In this document: positions 23,225 to 34,284 of the stretch, piece by piece
Layout: every line of letters starts with the position of its first letter
Position numbering within the stretch: the first letter of the stretch is position 1
Assembly: GCA_002102555.1 (NCBI GenBank)
Contig: MCFL01000038.1
Location: forward strand, 62,001-126,000
Source of the DNA: Catenaria anguillulae PL171
Taxonomy: Eukaryota; Blastocladiomycota; Blastocladiomycetes; Blastocladiales; Catenariaceae
DNA: 64,000 bases
Reading direction: 5' to 3'
The notes under the pieces: generated by a model
The model's database searches: none
Seen by the model: the letters and a program-made list of their open reading frames with translations, nothing else
What the model was told of the DNA's origin: nothing
Program-made: the position numbers and the translations under genes

Positions 23225-24899
23225 ATGTCGTTTGAGCCTTCGCTGCTGGTCGACAAGCTCGCAAAGCTCAACGAGTCGGCCGACTCGATCCACACGCTGT
23301 CAAAGTGGATCCAGCACCACCACCGCTTTGCCCGCGAGATTGCCGCGCTGTGGGCCTCCTACACTGCCAACCAGGCGCCCATTGACCAGTACCTTGCCCT
23401 CGTCTACGTCGCCAACGACGTCATGCAGCGCACACGGAAAAAGTCGGATCTCTTCTCGATCGAGTTTGCAAAGCACCTCCCAACCATCGTCCCTCCAATC
23501 TACGCAAAGCTCAACTCGGACCTGCGCGCAAAGCTCGTCCGCGTCGTCAACATCCTCAAGGAGCGCAACTGCCTCCCCGAGAAGCCCTATCTGCAGCTGC
23601 GCAAGTCTCTGGAAGCACTCGCACCCGCACCCACTGCGTCCGCATCCACATCCACATCCAAACCTACACCTACTACAGCTACATCATCAGCAACACCAAC
23701 TCCCTCCAACAATGCGTCCTTTCGCGCACCGACACACCCTGCCTCTACCCTACGCCCGCTTTCGACTTCTACCATTGGCTCCCCATCTCACCCTCCACCA
23801 CTCGCCTCTCCAACTCTGGACCCGATCCACAACATTGCCCGTGACATTGTTGCATGCAAGGATCTCGTGTCGCCGCTGCTCGACGCCAAAACCCGTGCCG
23901 CAATGTCACCTGCCGCCATTCGCGCCCTCATCACTCCCGAGTTTCTGAAAAAGTACAAACATGCCGTCAGTGCCCTCGAGTTTGTGCATCAGCAACAAAC
24001 TGTCACTGTCAAGTTTGTCGAACAAGTGCTTGCCGTACGATTTCTTTCTTCATTGGTGCTGCTTTCGTCCTTGTGCATTTGAACTTGATCCTCATGCAAC
24101 TTCATGGCACACCGACCAGGATCTGGACCGTCCATCGTATTCCACACCGGTATCTGCAACACAATCGCCTGCCATTCTCAAACACGCACGCTCCGACTCG
24201 GAACCTTCCAATGGCACGCACTCCAACGACACGATCCAAGATCCCCGGCAATTCAAACGTCCACGTGCATCGCCACCTGTTGCGCCCGCACCGCCTGTAC
24301 TCGCCGCCACGGCCGCCATGCCCTCCATGGACCACTTTGCATTCATGACCTCCATGACTCCTTCACCTAACGGCCCATCATCCGGCACGGCCGCGGCCGC
24401 AGGCTCGCCTGTTCCCGATCCCATGGAGCTCTTGAAGAAACTCACATCTGGGCCATCTGGCACACCATTTTCGATTCTGGGATCTGCCGCCTCGCCCAGC
24501 GTGCCCGCCCCGGCACCTCTCGCACCTACCACTGCGCCTACGGCAACAATTCCCGACAACGCCAACAGCAAGGCATACTCGCCCACATCATCTGCGGCAT
24601 CAGCATCGACCAGTCCGTCCACGTTTGATCCAATGCACTTTTTATCCATGTCGCCGCCGCCACCGTCATCGCAGCCTTCATTTCCAACGGGCCTGACTGG
24701 GCTTTCCGAGTTTGGTGCGGCCCCGCTGCCGCCGGGTCTGGTCCCGCCCCCCATGCCGCACTTGTGGCCCGCAGATGGACAGGGGATGGGGATGGTGCCC
24801 GGACTAGGTGCGCCGGCGGGCGGGTTTGTTGCGGTGCCAACCATTTTGGCAAGTAGTGCGCGGCCTGTGTCCAAGGACGAGGAGCACAGGAGCAAGTAG
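23225..24899 (+). CDS. CID-domain RNA polymerase II C-terminal-domain interactor (Rtt103/RPRD-like)
   Basis: Exons 23225-24034 and 24120-24899 flank an 85-nt intron (GTACGA/CAG) and give 529 residues. The N-terminal CID spans residues 1-140: FEPSLLVDKLAKLNESADSI, TLSKWIQHHHRFAREIAALW, LALVYVANDVMQRTRKK, then LVRVVNILKERNCLPEKPY. This matches Rtt103 and the vertebrate RPRD1 proteins, which bind the phosphorylated RNA polymerase II tail and act in 3' processing and termination. A helical segment (VSPLLDAKTRAAMSPAAIRA...KYKHAVSALEFVHQQ) resembles the RPRD coiled-coil region. The remaining ~250 residues are Pro/Ser/Ala-rich and disordered. It is divergent from the KMT2-like gene, with starts 290 bp apart. 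Confidence 0.85.
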
Positions 24900-25284
24900 T
24901 GGGGGCCAGGAGGGTTTTGTTGTGATGATTTTTTTTTGTGTTCGTCGTTTTCCGGTCTGTCTGATTTTTGGGCACAATCGTTGGTCGTTTTCGAGGCCAA
25001 GTCTCCGGAATATGTGTCATTTTGTTTATGCCTTTGCATCCTGCGATTCCTTTGTCGACATGACGTTTTCGAAGCCGGCAAAGAATGCTTTCCTACAAAA
25101 CTCTGGACTCTTGCGACATCCGATACCCCGATTCTACCGTTTTGTGATGCTACCATTTTTCCTACTGTAACGAAGGTGCTGTATATCAATTGTAAAGAAC
25201 AGAAAGGGAAATATTACCGGTACTGCAAACACTGCAACTGCACATTGCGTGAGTAAACCAATCCGCGCGCAAAGGGGTGGCAAC
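24900..25284. other. Convergent intergenic region (385 bp)
   Basis: This is the 3' flank shared by the CID protein and the first class C receptor. It has T-rich stretches and no other recognisable feature. Confidence 0.5.
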
Positions 25285-28200
25285 CTAAGCATTTCCCATG
25301 CCTCCACCCTGCATAACCATCCCAGCGACTTGACTCGCAGTCACACTTCGGACGGCCGCACTCGAATCCTGCGCGCCATGGCCCGACGTGCTCGTGATGC
25401 GGCCGCGCGAATGTGCGGCATTCACTGCCTCAAACGTCGCCGACACGGCCGCCACCCACTGTGCGGCCTCGGCGGCGTCATTGGCCTGAACCAAATATTT
25501 TGTGGCCTCAATGGCCAGCAAGAAGCATCCGGGGAATTTGGCCTTGTCAGCGTCGTCGAGCACGCGCGCGTACACGAGCACCGTGTAGGCTTTGGACTGA
25601 GGCGACTTGTGCGACAGGTCCGTGAGAATGAGTGCTGGTTTGGCGCCGCCCACAAGGGTGAGGTCGTGCTCGGTCCACCGGCGCAGGTATCCGGCAAGTT
25701 TGCGCATGGAAAACCCGACGCCGTACATGACTGGGCCAGACGGACCCGCACCGCCACCGCCTGCAGCCAGTCCACCTGTTGACTTGTTGGTCGAGTCGCC
25801 CGCACTCATCAATGGCGCGGCGCTTGCGCCACGTGCCGTTGGTTTGCCTCCTAGAATGGACGGCGTGGCCGTGGACTTTGATCCAAACTTGCCAAACCCG
25901 ATTCCGCCCGCACTTCCGCCAACCGCCATAGGATCCTCGTTGCCTGCCGACGCCGCCAATGCCGCCTCCACGACGGCCCTTGCCACCAACCCGCCCATGA
26001 CGCCCAGCACCACGCACAAGATCATGAGGCACTTGATGGCAACCTGAGCACGGAAATTGATGGGCAAGTACACGACGGGCAACACGAGAATGCACGCCAG
26101 CAAGATCTGGTACGACGACAGCGCGATCCAACGCGACTCGTTGAACTCGGTCGCCACATTGCGCACCTTGTAACTGAGGTACACGGCTGTCACGAGCAAC
26201 AGTGCGTGGTACACCATGGTGATGACCGAAATGGCCGTGGCACCGTCCGCGGTGGACGTGGATCCGCACACATAGGTGAAGGTGGTGGTGGTCACGTCGA
26301 GTACCGTTTGCGTGGGTCCCGCAACCGCCGTCCATACGCCCAGCAGAATGGCGTCCACCAGCACGACGCATGCTACCGCAAGCATGAGCCGATTGGTCTT
26401 GAGTTGCCCGCTCATCACGCGCATCTTTTTGTTACCAAAGATCCAAAAGATGCGTGCAGTTTTCAGGATGATGGCCGCGAGCACCGTGCACATGCCCAGC
26501 GACAGCAGCCAAGTGCGCGTGGCGCAGGTGCTTGTAGAGGCGGGAAGTGGTTCGAGCACGATGGAGGTGGTGATGACAGTGCATCCAAACAGAATCACGG
26601 CCATGAATGGCGGCGATTGGGCGCGGACAGAGGGCGATTTGGCAAACTTGACCAGGTAGCCGAGCAACGTTGCCGCCAAAATGTACGAGATGGCGCACAG
26701 GACAAACACCAGGATGGTGATGGGTTCCGACATGGACAAGCTGTCGAGGAACCGGACTGGACAGCACGAGCGGTCAGTGCTGAATCATGCACACAAGCAA
26801 GCAAGGAAGCCCATGTGAGACAACACGCACTGTAGTTTGCCGGCGGCGGCGGGATCCATCCCTTCCACAGGACTGGGTTGGCCTTGAGCCAGCGGCAAGC
26901 GGTTTCTTCAGCGAGCTTGCCACGGGTTGCATAGTCGGCGAGAAGGGTGTTGACGTCGGTTTCACGGAGGGATTGGAGTTTGAAGAAGGTCGAAACGTGT
27001 GGAGCCCACTGGTACATGCGATTAAGCCGCGGGTCAGCTCGATTTATACCCGAGGACCGAAAACATAGGGAACGTACCTGACGCATGCCAGCGTTGCCAA
27101 TCTTGTGAATGATGTCTGAATACAGAGAGTCAGAGCTGATTTGGATGCTCAAACTTATTCTCGCCTGTTGGAGAAGAAAGTGCGTACCAATGGTCCAATC
27201 GCATGCCAAGTATGCGTCCGGGTTAGGATTCGTCGTGTTGAGCCTCGACCAGCAGTCGTCAGAGTAGGCGGGCAGCTTGATTTCGCTCAAGTTGGACGTT
27301 GATGGGAGCGCTTCTGGCCGCCAATCTATCGACATCCAAGAGTTAGCTGATGCCAGAAAAACACAGGGATAGACAAGAGTCGCGTACAATATCCAACACA
27401 TCCGTACGCGCTCTGTGCTGCACACTCAGCAAACATCCGCTCAAACCGCCCAACCCCCAGATAGACAATCACGAGCTTGAGACCCAAGGAAATGATACGC
27501 TGCTCGTTTGCTCCCGCGCTGTACGACGGGTCTGGCGAAGGAAAACATTACCCGTTAGTCTATGCACACGCAATTCAAGATGGGTGGTGGAGAGGAATGA
27601 AAATGAGAGGGAAAAGCAGAAGAAAAAAACGCGCTAGTAATGGCGGGCAAAAACGGGAAAAAGCGGGAAAGCCCAAGTTAGACGGAAAGAGGGGACAGGT
27701 CGTTACCTATATGCCAAAACTCTTTGCATGAGGAAAAGAGCCCGCCCTGGCATTGCGGTGGTACGAAAATGCCATTGTTGTTGCAGTACGAGTACTTGCT
27801 CGGGTCACAGATCCATTTTGTGTTGTCGGCAGTGCGCCCCGCCGTGGTCGTGCCTGCTGCGGGGAAGAAATTGAGCACATTTTGTTGCGTAAACGAGCGC
27901 CAAGAGTCGAAAATCAAGCTCGGGTTGGCGTCGGCGATGGCGCTGTTGATGTACCAAGACGTCTTTCCGACTGTGGACGGTGGGGCCAAATGAGCACGTT
28001 GTAAGTATTTTCAGGCGACGGAGTAGATCTTGATTGGCACTGGCATGACGCACAGTATCCAATCAGGCCAACTGCGATAGACATATACAATGGGTCAGCT
28101 CCAAGTTGCGAAATAGACGAGGATCAAATGGGTGTGTTTGAGAACGTACGGTCTTCGACGGTTTGCTCTTGACGGATGTAGCGATTGTACAGGGAGACTA

Positions 28201-28758
28201 TAGCGAGTGGAGCGTCAGATTGGTATCCTCACATGTGGGAAATGTCAGACGCGCGTCAAGGGCAACACACTCTTTGCGCCGGCCCACACTTCTACATTCA
28301 CATGCACAGTACCGGCCGCCGTCCGAGGGTACGAGTTGAATGATGACCGATACTCGATCAATTTGGCATCTGGTTTAAAGGAGCATGTTCACGTGTCACT
28401 GATCCCGATTCACATGTAAGCGAAACACAAATCGCATACCGACTCCCATGACATCCCTCAGAAGAATGGCAGAGAGATAACCTGTAATGTTTGCACTCGC
28501 CCATCCGTTGTACTCAAGCAAGACCGTCGCGGGCGGCGCTTGCAAGGTCACAATGTTTGGATCTTCAGGTCGTTGGCCGACCCATTTGAACGGCTTTGCG
28601 GTTTCGAGCGGGATGCACGCTGGAACATTGCGCTGGGTTTGCGATTGCACAAAAGTCGGGGCTGTTGCCAAAAGGAGGATACAAAGCGCAGCGACGATGG
28701 CAACCGTCATCGTAGCGATACGGGTCTTTGAACGGTGAGTTGCGATTGGTGACGCCAT
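25285..28758 (-). CDS. Class C GPCR-like receptor: OpuAC-type ectodomain, 7TM, C-terminal PH-like domain
   Basis: I model ten exons: 28440-28758, 28271-28369, 28150-28197, 28054-28071 (18-nt microexon), 27707-27970, 27388-27531, 27188-27325, 27078-27115, 26831-27008 and 25285-26756. Every junction keeps phase, giving 905 residues. A signal peptide (TVAIVAALCILLLATAP) leads an ectodomain of about 380 residues. Its motifs (LLEYNGWASANITGYLSAIL, HVNVEVWAGAK, ETACRWLKANP...WKGWIP) resemble type II binding proteins for betaine or choline. Seven helices follow (residues ~428-680, starting ITILVFVLCAISYILAATLL) in the class C/GABA-B style. After a Gly/Ser linker, residues ~771-860 read as a PH domain (GYLRRWTEHDLTLVGG ... 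FLLAIEATKYLVQANDAAEA-AQWVAAV). It is likely a plasma-membrane chemosensor. Ligand and signalling partner are unknown. Confidence 0.82.
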
Positions 28759-28877
28759 GGCTGCCGACAGCTGGGCTCGCCGTTAGCCGATCGGTACGTG
28801 GGCGAATGGCTCTAATTGCGAACACTTAGAAGAGTCGGATTGAGGTGAAATCGACTGTTGAAGGTGGTGTCAGGTGT

Positions 28878-29147
28878 CTATGCTGAACGAACGGTGAAGG
28901 AGCTGGGGGTGCCACTGACCTTTTGAAGTGCATCGGTTTTGCAATCAGTTGGGGGCCATCGCTTTATGTCGTTGCGATAGAGGGAACTCATGGCATCAAA
29001 GTAGGTATCGGCTAGGTGCTCGGATGGGACACAAAAGTCTGTTGCGCAAGGGAAAAGTCCTGAAAAGGGTTGCTCGAATACAAAACCATCACACTTAACT
29101 GTTCGCGAAACACGAGGAGTGCATGACGCGTCCATGGACGTGGCCAT
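28878..29147 (-). pseudogene. Possible exon or gene fragment of a Cys-containing protein
   Basis: From an ATG at 29147 the frame encodes 76 residues up to a GTCAGT donor-like site. It contains four Cys (CTPRV, KCDGF, FPCATDFC, DCKTD) and reads well as protein. I found no convincing partner exon downstream before the receptor start at 28758. It may be a leftover of a duplicated receptor ectodomain or the start of a tiny gene. It lies at the edge of the gene-poor accessory stretch. Confidence 0.3.
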
Positions 29148-29351
29148 GGATCCAGAGAAGCAGGCTGTCGTTCAGATTGCGGATAGCGCTGTTCTATGCT
29201 ACATACCGTTCATGAAGGCCCTGCACCTGTAACGCAACCTCCGTGTGAATGATTTTAAGTGCCCTGTGAGAAGGCGACTCGTGACAGTGTTTGGAACAGG
29301 GAAATGTGATGGGGAACGACCGATCGAGGGTCCTCCTCTCATCGGACAAGT

Positions 29352-29747
29352 ATGTACCTAATCTGTGTGCGAACGCTTCTTATGTTGCCACTTTCCCGTC
29401 AAGCTGAACACGCCCATGCGCTTGTTCAACAACACGCCCTCTTTGCTTACTACTTCAAGAGGCAAACCAAATCCCAACGTTCCGTTGCATCGCTCTATGG
29501 AAAGTCTCTCGGCACCTTTAACACTTGGACCAAGCGGTTGGAGACCAACCTCGAGGCAGGCCGCAAAACGGTTCACAACCCCTTCAAGAAGTTTCACAAG
29601 GAGCAGCGCGAGTGGATTATGCAATACTACGACAAGAACCCCTTGACTTTCGTTGACGAGGGTTGTGCTGCATTCGGAAATTATTGGAAAAAGACCATTA
29701 GCCCGACTCAACTCTGGCGCATCCTCAACGAGGCCGGCTACACTTGA
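29352..29747 (+). mobile_element. Remnant of a Tc1/mariner/IS630-type transposase (N-terminal part)
   Basis: The translation carries a helix-turn-helix block followed by EQREWIMQYYDKNPLTFVDE, then ISPTQLWRILNEAGYT and a TGA stop. The 'ISxxxxWRILxEAG' signature is the second helix-turn-helix of IS630/Tc1/mariner transposases. In intact relatives the chain continues into a DDE catalytic domain. Here it ends at TGA immediately after GYT, and no DDE segment follows. I saw no flanking terminal inverted repeats, although a gapped search was not possible. It is a dead fragment and marks the accessory stretch as transposon-touched. Confidence 0.65.
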
Positions 29748-29772
29748 AAGGTTTGCTCTTGCCTCCTGACCT

Positions 29773-30903
29773 TCACTCCCAAATCGCACCAAGTTTCACC
29801 TTCCACGCCGCCATCTTGGCAATCCGATCGTAGGCGTATGCCATTCCACGGCGCATGGCGTCCAGCTGCTGGTCGGAGAAGGTTGGTTGAGGGCGCAGGA
29901 GATGCTGGAGCAACAGCGGCAGTCCATCAGCCAAATACGCATTGCGCGACACCTCAGGCAGGGTAGCAATATACACGCCGACGCTGTCCCATAGCGTGTC
30001 TTCAGCCGAGGACAATGGCCCACACTGTTCACGAGCTTGTTGGGCCAGTTGCATATGCACAGGAACGGATGCGGCACCAGTGCGGGACTCTCGAGTCGAG
30101 GCTGGGTTGGGAACGAGCTCGTATGCGCTGACTTCTTGCACGGAGCTGAAGTACCGGCCCATGGGGAAGTAGACAACAACGACTCCGTCGGGTTTGTTGT
30201 GCCAGTTGGCAATGACCTCCTCGGAAATCACAGGATACACGGCACCACTCGCGTTGGGAATCCCCTCATCTGCTTGCCAAGCGAACGAACATGTGAGAAT
30301 TGGACGCAATCCAGCAAGCGCAAGTCCAGACAAACGACGAACCTTCCAAGCGATAAATGGTTCCTCCTGTCACAGCCCAACTATGTGGATTCTTCTCATA
30401 CAGGAGCAAGCGATGGACAGCATGGCTTGAATCCGCAATCGATGGGTTTGGGTTCTGGGGCTCAAAATGGATTGGATCGGTGGTGCTGCGGGTGAGTGAT
30501 GGCGGGCCTAAGGATTCGGCTGCTGATTAGCCGGAAGTTGACAAACAATTTGCCAAAGCATGTCAATGGTGGCGCCAACGTTTGGCATGGTGAAGTCAGG
30601 CGACGAGTGGACGAGCAGCTGCTCGGTGTTGGATTGGCGCATGGTTTGTTTGGAGAAGATGAAGATTGGGAAGGAGTACGGCGGACCGGGGTTGGTGTTT
30701 CCCGCAGGACGTGCGGCGGCGCTGCCGGAAGATCCCGGAGACGGGGTGGAGGTAGGTCTAGGTAGGTCTGCTCCGCCGGGTGGCAGTCGATAGTGGGTCA
30801 GGAGCTGGAGCCCTCGTAGTAACTGTGGAGGCTGGGCCAGGAGCGGGTGAGGGAGCAGGCGGCCGCGGTTCCACGACCGCCCTGCGGCCAGGTGCGGCTC
30901 CAA
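29773..30903 (-). CDS. Uncharacterised protein, 5' end unresolved
   Basis: The C-terminal exon is 29773-30269, spliced to an exon ending at 30343 across a 73-nt intron (GTTCGT/CAG). Readable segments are GAVYPVISEEVIANWHNKPD, VVVVYFPMGRYFSSVQEVSA and VGVYIATLPEVSRNAYLADG. Upstream, HAVHRLLLYEKNPHSWAVTG and PYSFPIFIFSKQTMRQ lie in two frames. They join if one base is missing near 30511 (…ANQQPNPLGPPSLTRSTTDP…) or by a 35-nt intron. Further upstream is Pro-rich low complexity with more frame breaks, so I cannot give a start codon. I do not recognise a family. It could be a decaying gene. Confidence 0.4.
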
Positions 30904-31158
30904 GTGGGGGCGGCCGCACGGTGGTGCCGGGCGTCGTGAGCGGGTTAATCAGCAGTCAGAAGGGCAGCGAGAGTCGTGCCCTGCTGCGAAGTGGCACGGG
31001 AAGGTGGAGGCGGGATCAGCGCACCCAACGGTTGGGATCCCGTGTTCAGCTTTACGCGACATTGGAATATTAACATTGTATTCAACTGATTCGCTTGACG
31101 AAACCCTCTATGCAAGGCATGCAACCTTGAGCAATACCACCAAATCGACTTGATAAAC

Positions 31159-31615
31159 ATGTTCGCTGCAGCTCCGAACCTACCCTGGGAGCTTGTCGAG
31201 GGAGTTCTCAACACAAGCATCATCCAGCGCACCATCCACAACACCTCCTTCCGGAACGTGGCGATCCAGCCCAAATCTACTCCTCATTGGCGCTCCTCGT
31301 GCTTGCATCCCAAGCTGCACTGGCGCCGCTCTGTATAAACTCTGGTGGATCGACGTCGACATTGCAAGCGGCGTTGGACTTTGGCTTCTTGATCTGATGC
31401 TTCCGCTGAGGCGTCGTTCACACCGTCCACTGCCCTTGAAAGCGAGTTCAACTGCCTTGCGTCATGCCGCGAGATTCGGGTCCGTAGATGTGCTTGAATG
31501 GTGGTTTCGTGTTGGCTTGATTCGCTGTGACAAGGATTTGGCGGCAACAGCGACTTTGCGCTCCCTGTTGGAAAGGCAGTTTTGGGCTTACAGAAAGCTG
31601 CCCGGAAAGCACTGA
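31159..31615 (+). pseudogene. Broken DWW-repeat gene copy
   Basis: An ATG at 31159 begins NLPWELVEGVLNTSIIQRTI. After at least one frame change near 31260-31330 the text continues GLWLLDLMLPLRRRSHRPLP and ALRHAARFGSVDVLEWWFRV, then a stop at 31613. This matches the layout of the DWW protein at the left edge (short N-terminal helix, then LWLL...L, then VDVL-WW unit). It contains only one repeat and is frame-shifted, so I call it a pseudogene fragment. Confidence 0.5.
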
Positions 31616-31984
31616 ACAACTTACCCGACGCTTTTTACCGCCTTTTACTTTCCGCGAAGTGGAAAGCGAGCTCGCTTTCTGAACGGCAGGAAAGCAATGG
31701 TCATCTCGTGTTTCCCGTGGGTTTCAAGCCTGTTGCACGAACGAGAGACGAAGATCACCTTCCCACGCACGACACTTCTCAGATAAGAAGTATATCGATC
31801 ATTTATACCTCGTTACTTGGCCGACGTACGGCACCCTCCTCCCGCTGTTGCTACTGCCTCTCTCAGCACCACCCTACGCCCTCGCGCACCCTCTGCCCCC
31901 CACCGACATCCACAGGCAACTCAGGCTTACTCTGTCTATCCACGCTCTATTTGGCGGCACGATGGACCGCACGTGGCCAAAGCA

Positions 31985-33502
31985 ACGCAGGTTAGGGATT
32001 CGGCAATCACTGCGCTCAAGGCCGAGATTGAAAAGTGCGAGGAGCTCAAGCGCAACAGCCAGACCGAAGTCAACATGCCATCCACAGCTGTGGCCAAGAC
32101 GCCCAACAAATCGGGGAGCAAGAAAGAAGCATCCTCCTCATCGTCCAAGGCGGCCACACCGGCGTCTTCCACGCCCACGTCACCCACGCCCACGCTGTCC
32201 ACTCAGCCTACGAAGCAGGCGTCCAAAAAGTCGGTGAAAGGCTCGGCCAAGGCCACGTCCGCCGAGGAAACTGGTGGCCAAAGCAAGATTGCGCTTGACG
32301 TGCTGTTGGGCGAGTACTGACAGGCTCTGCAGTGCAAGCAAACCGAGACGCTGTTCCTCCTGCAAACAACACAATGGTTGTGGTGGGAAGCACTCAACCT
32401 GCTTGAGTGCTGCGAGAGGAGCAAGATCAGCTCCTTTGCCAAGCTGAAGGCGATTGCGGCGGCAGAAAAGGCAAAGCAGACGGACAAGGCGGCCGAGGAT
32501 GCGCGCAAGGAAGCTTCCGACCTTGTTGAGCGTGTGCGTGTGAACGGGTACCGTGATGTATCCATCGCAGCGATTGTGGACCGTGTCGACGTTATGATCA
32601 AATTCTTTACCTGGTATGCATGCCCGCCTTGTTTAATAACCAGCTGCAGTCTCATCTGAACTCTTTCTTACTCTCCAGATGCAAGGCTCAATGGGGGTAC
32701 TGGCGCTCTGCACATTGACCTTACATTTCTCGGCAAACAGTTGACGTCCATGTTTGAGGACGTGACGTGGGCACAGCCTGGCCGCCGCGGCGACAAGTTT
32801 GGCAAGGGCGAGAGCTCTTCCATGTCCGCATCAGAATCACACGTCAAGGATGTGTTGCTTGAGGGCATTACCTCGGGCCGTACGTATCGTCATCTGGTCC
32901 CGCAATCATGCCGTACCGCGACTGAAAAGTCATGTCTGTTGCATCTAGGGCAAACGCGCTGCAAGGACCTGTTTGAGGCGGCCAAGAGCGTGCAAGGTAG
33001 CGGTGCAGGGAAGACGAAGAATCCGGCCAAGCGTGAGCTTCCCGATGAGAACGACTCGACCACAAGTGCAAGCAAGCACTCCTGCAAGCGTGGCGACGAA
33101 TCGGATGAGGTGGCGGAAAAGCTCCACCCGCTCAAGGATGGAATCGAGTACAACTGGGACGATTCCAAGCCCAAAGCGCGCACGGCCAAGGCGGCAAAGG
33201 AGGATGCAGAGAGCTATGACGATAGGGTGATCGGCTTGCTGGAGGCGAGCAGGCAAGACAGGCAGTCAGCACTTGCTCCGGCACCACGTCAAATGCCTGA
33301 ATTACAGCTCAGTGAAGAGTTGCGCAGCGTGCAAGCACAAGTCGCCCATATGGACCAGTGGCTGACTCAGCTCACCGGTGCACTCGAAACCCTCGTTTCA
33401 GCAATGGGTCGGCAGCAGCAGCAGCAGCAGCAGCCATTCGCGCCCGCTCCCAGCTACGGCATGCCTGGATATGGTGCGCGGTTTGGTCCAAATAACAATT
33501 GA
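31985..33502 (+). CDS. Hypothetical Lys/Ala-rich protein with poly-Gln tail (gene model incomplete)
   Basis: One frame reads ITALKAEIEKCEELKRNSQT, Ser/Thr/Lys-rich linker and IALDVLLGEY, then meets TGA at 32318-32320. The same frame continues with LLQTTQWLWWEALNLLECCE and KLKAIAAAEKAKQTDKAAED. After an intron-like gap (about 32614-32679), GALHIDLTFLGKQLTSMFED follows. A likely intron lies at 32880-32948 (GTACGT/TAG). The tail has a coiled-coil stretch (EELRSVQAQVAHMDQWLTQL) and Q8 before a Gly/Tyr/Pro end, with the stop at 33500. I could not resolve the start, the TGA or the phase of the middle junction. No family is recognised. A nuclear or structural role is only a guess from composition. 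Confidence 0.4.
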
Positions 33503-33841
33503 TCTGTCGTGTCGCTGCCGCAGATTGTCCTCCTTGTCTTTCCTTGACACCCATCTGTTGTCCCTCTTCTCATTCCATTGTCTCTCGTCCATCTCCTTTT
33601 CCACCTGTCATGCGATTCACTGTTACTCCCCCTCCCTCGTTCTTGTTGTCCTGTCCTTATGTCATTTACGTTATTCAATCACAAGAACACAGAGCATATT
33701 GACAAAATGAACAGAGTGGGTGCGGAAACCTGCAATGGATAGACAATAAGCGTTGAAATGTGCAATTAGATACACCAAAGAAGCAAAGTCAATAAATGGA
33801 GACAGAACAGCAACTCATGCCCAACTTTATTCACGTTGTAC

Positions 33842-34284
33842 TCAGGAACATCCAGTGGTTGACCCAAGCAGTCGCGGTACACTTCCAATGCAGGTGGTCG
33901 GCAGTTGAAGAACTTTGCGCCTCGATTGTGGGTCGGATACATGATGCTGCGGATGTTTGTGAGGAAGGCGGCAACACGGATCGTTGAACTCGTTAATGCG
34001 TTCGATTCGTGCAGCAGTTGCCTTGTCGGCTGCAGACACGGCCTCGTGCAAACGTGAGTTCGCACGTCTCTCAAGACACTCTGTGCACGTTCTGAAATGA
34101 CTTTCCTCGAACTGGCGTGATACATGTTCCGCGGCATGTGCTGGATGGTTGCGTGGGCTACTGGATGCCATTCGCAGCAAGGACGATGAAAAACTGGCGT
34201 GGATTCTTTGAGTGATTGGACCTGAGCCGTTTCTTCCTTGCCAGCTGGTTGCTTTTCAAGTGTTGCACTTTCAGCGGGGAACAT
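33842..34284 (-). pseudogene. Frame-broken ORF with CxxC motif
   Basis: Two overlapping frames carry coding-like text: HRPCCEWHPVAHATIQHMPR, then ESHFRTCTECLERRANSRLH and ADKATAARIERINEFND. The TCxxC...RR pattern resembles the short zinc-knuckle-like blocks found in some transposon-linked fungal proteins, but I cannot name the family. No single frame covers it. It is probably a decayed element in the accessory stretch. Confidence 0.3.

Noticed and set aside
32318-32320. TGA recoding (selenocysteine or readthrough)
   Set aside because: No family, no SECIS-like hairpin that I could defend, and TGA serves as a normal stop in other genes here, for example RSPH14.
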